Assembly: GCA_029210725.1 (NCBI GenBank)
Contig: JARGFM010000002.1
Span: 62,001-126,000, forward strand
From: Bacteroidales bacterium
GTDB taxonomy: Bacteria; Bacteroidota; Bacteroidia; Bacteroidales; GCA-2748055
Direction of reading: 5' to 3'
DNA: 64,000 bases
Shown: piece by piece, positions 63,611 through 64,000 of the stretch
Layout of the letters: each line of letters starts with the position of its first letter
Numbering within the stretch: the stretch's first letter is position 1
Notes under the pieces: model-generated
The model's input: only the letters and a program-made list of their open reading frames with translations
What the model was told of the DNA's origin: nothing
Databases searched by the model: none
Position numbers and translations under genes: made by a program

Positions 63611-64000
63611 ATGAAGAAGAGAGAATTGCAATTTTTAGCAATCGTTACAGGTTTGATTGGGGCGCTTGTTTCATGCGATATCAGCGATAAAGCTCTTGGT
63701 ACAGACATTTTGCCTCCGGGCGACAATGTGATAGTCTTTCATGATACCATCTTTGAGATTGATGCCTATTCCTTAAGAGGCAAACCGGTAGTAACTTCGG
63801 AAAGCCGTTTATCAGCCACCAGGTTGATGCTTCTGGGTTCGATGGAAGATACCATCATTGGGAGATCGACAGCCTCAATTGTCACTCAGTTTAACACGTC
63901 TCCCACCTATCAGGTGGCTGAAAATCTGGAGATTGATTCTCTGTTCCTGGCCCTCTATTTTTATGATTTTCTTGGAGATAAAGAGCAGGGCATTACGCTG
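63611..64000 (+). CDS. DUF4270-type lipoprotein (5' part only)
   Basis: The frame starts at ATG 63611, 13 bp after the previous stop, and is open to the window edge (130 codons). Residues 1-22 form a lipoprotein signal (IGALVSCD, Cys22). The following sequence (LGTDILPPGDNVIVFHDTIFEIDAYSLRGKPVVTSE, SRLMLLGSMEDTIIGRSTASIVTQF, DSLFLALYFYDFLGD) is that of DUF4270 family outer-membrane lipoproteins of Bacteroidota, whose function is unknown. The pairing with the GT5-like gene suggests one transcript. Confidence 0.82.
   Translation, partial: MKKRELQFLAIVTGLIGALVSCDISDKALGTDILPPGDNVIVFHDTIFEIDAYSLRGKPVVTSESRLSATRLMLLGSMEDTIIGRSTASIVTQFNTSPTYQVAENLEIDSLFLALYFYDFLGDKEQGITL

Noticed and set aside
1-64000. 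Mobile elements, phage genes or horizontally acquired islands
   Set aside because: No transposase, integrase, terminal repeats, tRNA attachment site or marked shift in codon use was seen.

Overview
The window comes from a chromosome of the phylum Bacteroidota, probably a Bacteroidales/Marinilabiliales-like lineage (inference). The evidence is a complete type IX secretion (T9SS) core operon porP-gldK-gldL-gldM-gldN, a SprB-repeat protein with a gliding-associated (CHU_C) C-terminal domain next to its own PorP/SprF partner, GldA, a one-chain SecDF, a TonB-dependent receptor, DUF4270, DUF4296 and DUF5723 family proteins, and -7 promoter elements of the form TAnnTTTG in front of many genes. Almost all of the sequence codes for protein. 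No rRNA, tRNA, CRISPR array, IS element, integrase or prophage gene was seen. The gene content looks vertically inherited, without an obvious foreign island.

Layout. 1-6 kb: exported nucleoside hydrolase fused to an FmdE-like domain (cut by the window edge), a 59-residue membrane protein, gpmI, a lipoprotein, a cytidylate-kinase-like protein and mdh. 6-11.9 kb: secDF, a two-component system and a divergent exported protein. 12-14 kb: tatA with 11-residue repeats, a Ca/Na antiporter and lolD. 14-20.4 kb (minus): saccharopine-dehydrogenase-like enzyme, ribE, metK, a TPR protein, gldA and a tandem universal stress protein. 20.5-24 kb: asnS, rpoN and a PAP2-like membrane protein. 24-30.5 kb (minus): an 18-repeat SprB-like surface protein, PorP/SprF and a DUF4296 lipoprotein. 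30.6-33 kb (minus): rbfA, a methyltransferase and a LolC/E-type permease. 33-37.9 kb: trpS, a META-like lipoprotein, ung and a TonB-dependent receptor. 38-43.8 kb: a tight three-gene envelope cassette (anchored propeller protein, lipoprotein, DUF5723 outer-membrane protein). 43.8-46.5 kb: MlaF/MlaE-type ABC genes and a mannose-1-phosphate guanylyltransferase. 46.5-56 kb (minus): topA, an arginase-fold protein that has lost several metal ligands, then porP-gldK-gldL-gldM-gldN. 56-64 kb: a class A penicillin-binding protein, then panC-panD-flippase-rfaE2-radA (minus), and divergently a starch-synthase N-domain protein and a DUF4270 lipoprotein that runs off the end.

The unifying theme is the cell envelope: protein export (SecDF, Tat), lipoprotein sorting (LolD and a LolC/E permease, 17 kb apart), lipid transport (MlaEF), T9SS with a large substrate, peptidoglycan synthesis and sugar-nucleotide supply, mixed with housekeeping genes. 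I found no clearly new multi-gene defence or mobile system. The best leads are the degenerate arginase-fold protein beside the T9SS operon, the three-gene envelope cassette, the predicted leaderless rbfA/trpS promoter pair, the nucleoside hydrolase-FmdE fusion and the repeat-bearing TatA.
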